64,000 nucleotides of DNA from Spirochaetales bacterium Spiro_09. Its GTDB lineage: Bacteria; Spirochaetota; Spirochaetia; Treponematales; Treponemataceae. Position numbers and translations under genes: made by a program. The DNA lies in assembly GCA_001604385.1 (NCBI GenBank), contig LVBK01000020.1, positions 62,001-126,000 on the forward strand. Direction: 5' to 3'. This document shows, in pieces, positions 62,656 through 64,000 of this stretch. The notes beneath the pieces were generated by a model. It saw nothing but the letters and a program-made list of their open reading frames with translations, did no database searches and was not told the origin of the DNA. The first letter of the stretch is position 1, and each line of letters begins with the position of its first letter.

Positions 62656-62696
62656 CCGGACCTGATTGTCCGGAAAACCGCTTGTGAACAAATAAT
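62656..62696 (+). promoter_or_regulatory. Promoter and operator candidate for the RND efflux operon
   Basis: CCGGAC-CTGATT-GTCCGG is a 6+6 inverted repeat (62656-62673) with a TTGTCC -35 in its right arm. AAATAA or AATAAT follows at 18-19 bases. A repressor bound here would block the efflux genes. The remaining 62538-62655 gap holds no gene. Confidence 0.4.
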
Positions 62697-62709
62697 TAAG
62701 GAGCCTGTT

Positions 62710-63792
62710 ATGTATAAAATCGGTGCGGTATGTGTGGCCCTGTTTTTCATTGTCTCCTGTACGGATAAAACTGATGCTCAAAGCGGTCCGACCGCCTGGG
62801 AAGGCGGGGCTCCAGTCGATACGGTTGCCGTTGAGGCCCTGGTGGTTTCCCGCGGGCAGCTGGTCTCGACAATCAATGCCTCGGGCACGGTTGCCGGCGT
62901 CAATGAAGCCCTGGTGGTTTCGGAAGCACAGGGAATTATCAGGCGGCTTTCCGTGGCTCCCGGACAGCGGGTTCGGGAAGGGCAGGAGTTGTTGAAAATA
63001 GACGACACCATTGCGGCCTTGAATGTGCAGCGGGCAAAGGATCAGCTCGATTCAGCCCAGCTTGATTTACGCGCAAATGAACAGCTTGCCGAGTCTGGCG
63101 GAAGTTCCACTGCGGCCCTTATTCGCGCCAGAAGCGCCGCGAGCGCGGCCCGTGCCCAATACGAAACCGCTCTCAAGGCCTTTAACGACACGACGGTGCG
63201 TTCGCCCATAAGCGGTATTGTAGCCACCAGGTCCGAGGGTGTAACCGTGGGAAATGTTATCAGCGCCTTCACGCGCGTAGCCCGTGTTGTTGACAATTCA
63301 TCATTCAAAATAACGGTAGGTCTCGGTGAACGGGAAATAGGCCTTGTACGTACAGGGAATCCGGTGTCGGTGAGCATTCCCTCGGCTTTGGGAAGCGAAC
63401 TTGTAGAGGGCCTTGTCGAGTCGACGGGCGGAGGTGCAGATCCTTCTACCGGCAGCTATTCTGTCATCATCTCCTTTGCAAATAAATGGGATAATCTGGT
63501 CAAGTCGGGCATGTCCGCGTCGGTAGAAATAACTTCCAGTGAGCGGGAACCGGCTATTGTTATTCCTCTGTCTGCCCTTTTGCGCCGTAATGAGCGCTAT
63601 GCAGTATTTGTTGTCAAGGACAATACGGTTCAGGTCCGGGAAGTCACGCCCGGTCAGCGAAGCGGAGTCCGTACGGAAATCCTTTCCGGATTGTCCGAAG
63701 GCGAGCATCTTGTTATCAGCGGCTTGAGCCGGCTTCGGGACGGTACGCCGGTAGCTGTCACGCTCCGGGGGAATTCCTCGGAAAGGGAGTAA
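62710..63792 (+). CDS. RND efflux membrane-fusion lipoprotein (AcrA/MdtA-like)
   Basis: A 360-residue periplasmic adaptor. The signal segment GAVCVALFFIVSC ends in a lipobox. The biotinyl-lipoyl parts flank a short coiled hairpin (AALNVQRAKDQLDSAQLDLR, then a second helix). LSVAPGQRVREGQELLKID and RSPISGIVATRSEGVTVGN are the two lipoyl halves. A beta-barrel (ITVGLGEREIGLVRTGNPVS) and a membrane-proximal domain follow. AAGGAG supports the start. It links the RND pump that begins 2 bases downstream to an outer-membrane channel. Substrate unknown. Confidence 0.92.
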   Translation: MYKIGAVCVALFFIVSCTDKTDAQSGPTAWEGGAPVDTVAVEALVVSRGQLVSTINASGTVAGVNEALVVSEAQGIIRRLSVAPGQRVREGQELLKIDDTIAALNVQRAKDQLDSAQLDLRANEQLAESGGSSTAALIRARSAASAARAQYETALKAFNDTTVRSPISGIVATRSEGVTVGNVISAFTRVARVVDNSSFKITVGLGEREIGLVRTGNPVSVSIPSALGSELVEGLVESTGGGADPSTGSYSVIISFANKWDNLVKSGMSASVEITSSEREPAIVIPLSALLRRNERYAVFVVKDNTVQVREVTPGQRSGVRTEILSGLSEGEHLVISGLSRLRDGTPVAVTLRGNSSERE

Positions 63793-63794
63793 GC

Positions 63795-64000
63795 ATGAAA
63801 CTTCCCGCATTTTCCATAGACAATCATGTCCTTTTGAACATCGTCCTGGTTACCCTTTTGTCGCTCGGAATCATCAGCATCGGAAGACTGCCCCAGGAAC
63901 AGTTTGCCGAAGTGCCCTTCTACTGGGTAAATATTACCGTACCGTATCCGGGAGCCTCCGCGGACGATATCGAGAGATCGGTTACCGTTGAAATCGAGAA
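63795..64000 (+). CDS. RND-family efflux permease (3' end missing)
   Basis: Only the first 68 or so codons are present. My translation starts MKLPAFSIDNHVLLNIVLVT and continues with LPQEQFAEVPFYWVNITVPY and PGASADDIERSVTVEIE. This is the standard start of AcrB/MexB-type pumps: the first helix, then the PGAS-A-x-x-V/I-E motif of the porter domain. It begins 2 bases after the adaptor stop with GGGAG upstream. The gene runs off the right edge of the window, so the ORF track does not list it. Confidence 0.93.
   Translation, partial: MKLPAFSIDNHVLLNIVLVTLLSLGIISIGRLPQEQFAEVPFYWVNITVPYPGASADDIERSVTVEIE

Noticed and set aside
1-64000. CRISPR array, prophage, insertion sequence or defence island
   Set aside because: No regularly spaced repeats, transposase, integrase, phage structural genes or known defence proteins were found on either strand. 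Intergenic gaps are all under about 180 bases.
1-64000. tRNA or rRNA genes
   Set aside because: No cloverleaf-like segment with GTTCGAATC-type T-arm or rRNA-like sequence was noticed in the short gaps. A tRNAscan run would be decisive.

Overview
The window is chromosomal DNA of moderate-to-high GC, densely packed with genes on both strands. It holds about 51 protein genes, two of them cut by the window edges. I see no rRNA, tRNA, CRISPR array, prophage or insertion sequence. The gene content suggests an anaerobic, motile, double-membrane bacterium. A spirochaete (Spirochaetota) is my best guess, from the FlgO/CsgG-like domain joined to a beta-helix, the many GGDEF proteins, the TAXI-TRAP and Opp importers, the lipoproteins and the [FeFe]-hydrogenase maturase. 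This is inference from content, not a phylogenetic result.

Layout. 1-3.8 kb: hydE (partial), a small membrane protein, an XRE/DUF5680 regulator and an MFS exporter. 3.8-5.6 kb: amt-glnK ammonium module. 5.6-10.6 kb: FHA-GGDEF cyclase, divergent from the VTC / DUF4956 / CotH operon. 10.7-15.1 kb: PQQ-type sugar dehydrogenase, PIN-PhoH ATPase, RRM protein, lipocalin and an exported protein. 15.1-26 kb: signalling block with a FlgO/beta-helix protein, a membrane GGDEF cyclase, a cytosolic Asp-box (sialidase-fold) protein, a LacI-like sensor-GGDEF protein and a 1721-residue pseudokinase-ATPase-GAF-GGDEF protein. 26-32 kb: outer-membrane metalloprotease-like protein, ChrA, MATE and Tpx. 32-37 kb: adenylate cyclase, sirtuin, esterase, EEP nuclease/phosphatase and glycosyltransferase. 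37-40.6 kb: a SpoIIE/STAS/HATPase/CBS-SpoIIE partner-switching operon. 40.7-46.7 kb: a complete oppABCDF operon. 46.8-52.4 kb: CatA-like protein, hybrid histidine kinase and an ArsB/NhaD-type permease. 52.4-57.7 kb: esterase, TAXI-DUF1850-TRAP importer and a small GGDEF protein. 57.7-62.5 kb: DUF2974 hydrolase, SLH-like lipoprotein and a large anchored propeller protein. 62.7-64 kb: RND efflux pump (partial).

Two broad patterns stand out. First, about a dozen genes that lack a Shine-Dalgarno sequence have a recognisable -10 hexamer, often with a well-spaced -35, placed 5-9 bases (usually 6-7) before the start codon. This is the geometry of leaderless mRNAs, and it also decides several start sites. 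Second, five GGDEF-domain proteins occur with no EAL or HD-GYP partner. Two of the five have altered signature motifs, and the giant one also has a dead kinase domain.

Many operons use 1-4 base stop/start overlaps (ATGA, GTGA, TGATG). Convergent gene pairs are often separated by a strong hairpin without a U-tract. An unusual 120-bp element with perfect 18-bp terminal inverted repeats lies at 40580-40699. No single locus is clearly a new defence or mobile system. The most novel leads are the double-degenerate signalling giant, the gluzincin-propeller-barrel outer-membrane protein, the sensor/sialidase/cyclase overlap cluster and the leaderless-gene pattern.
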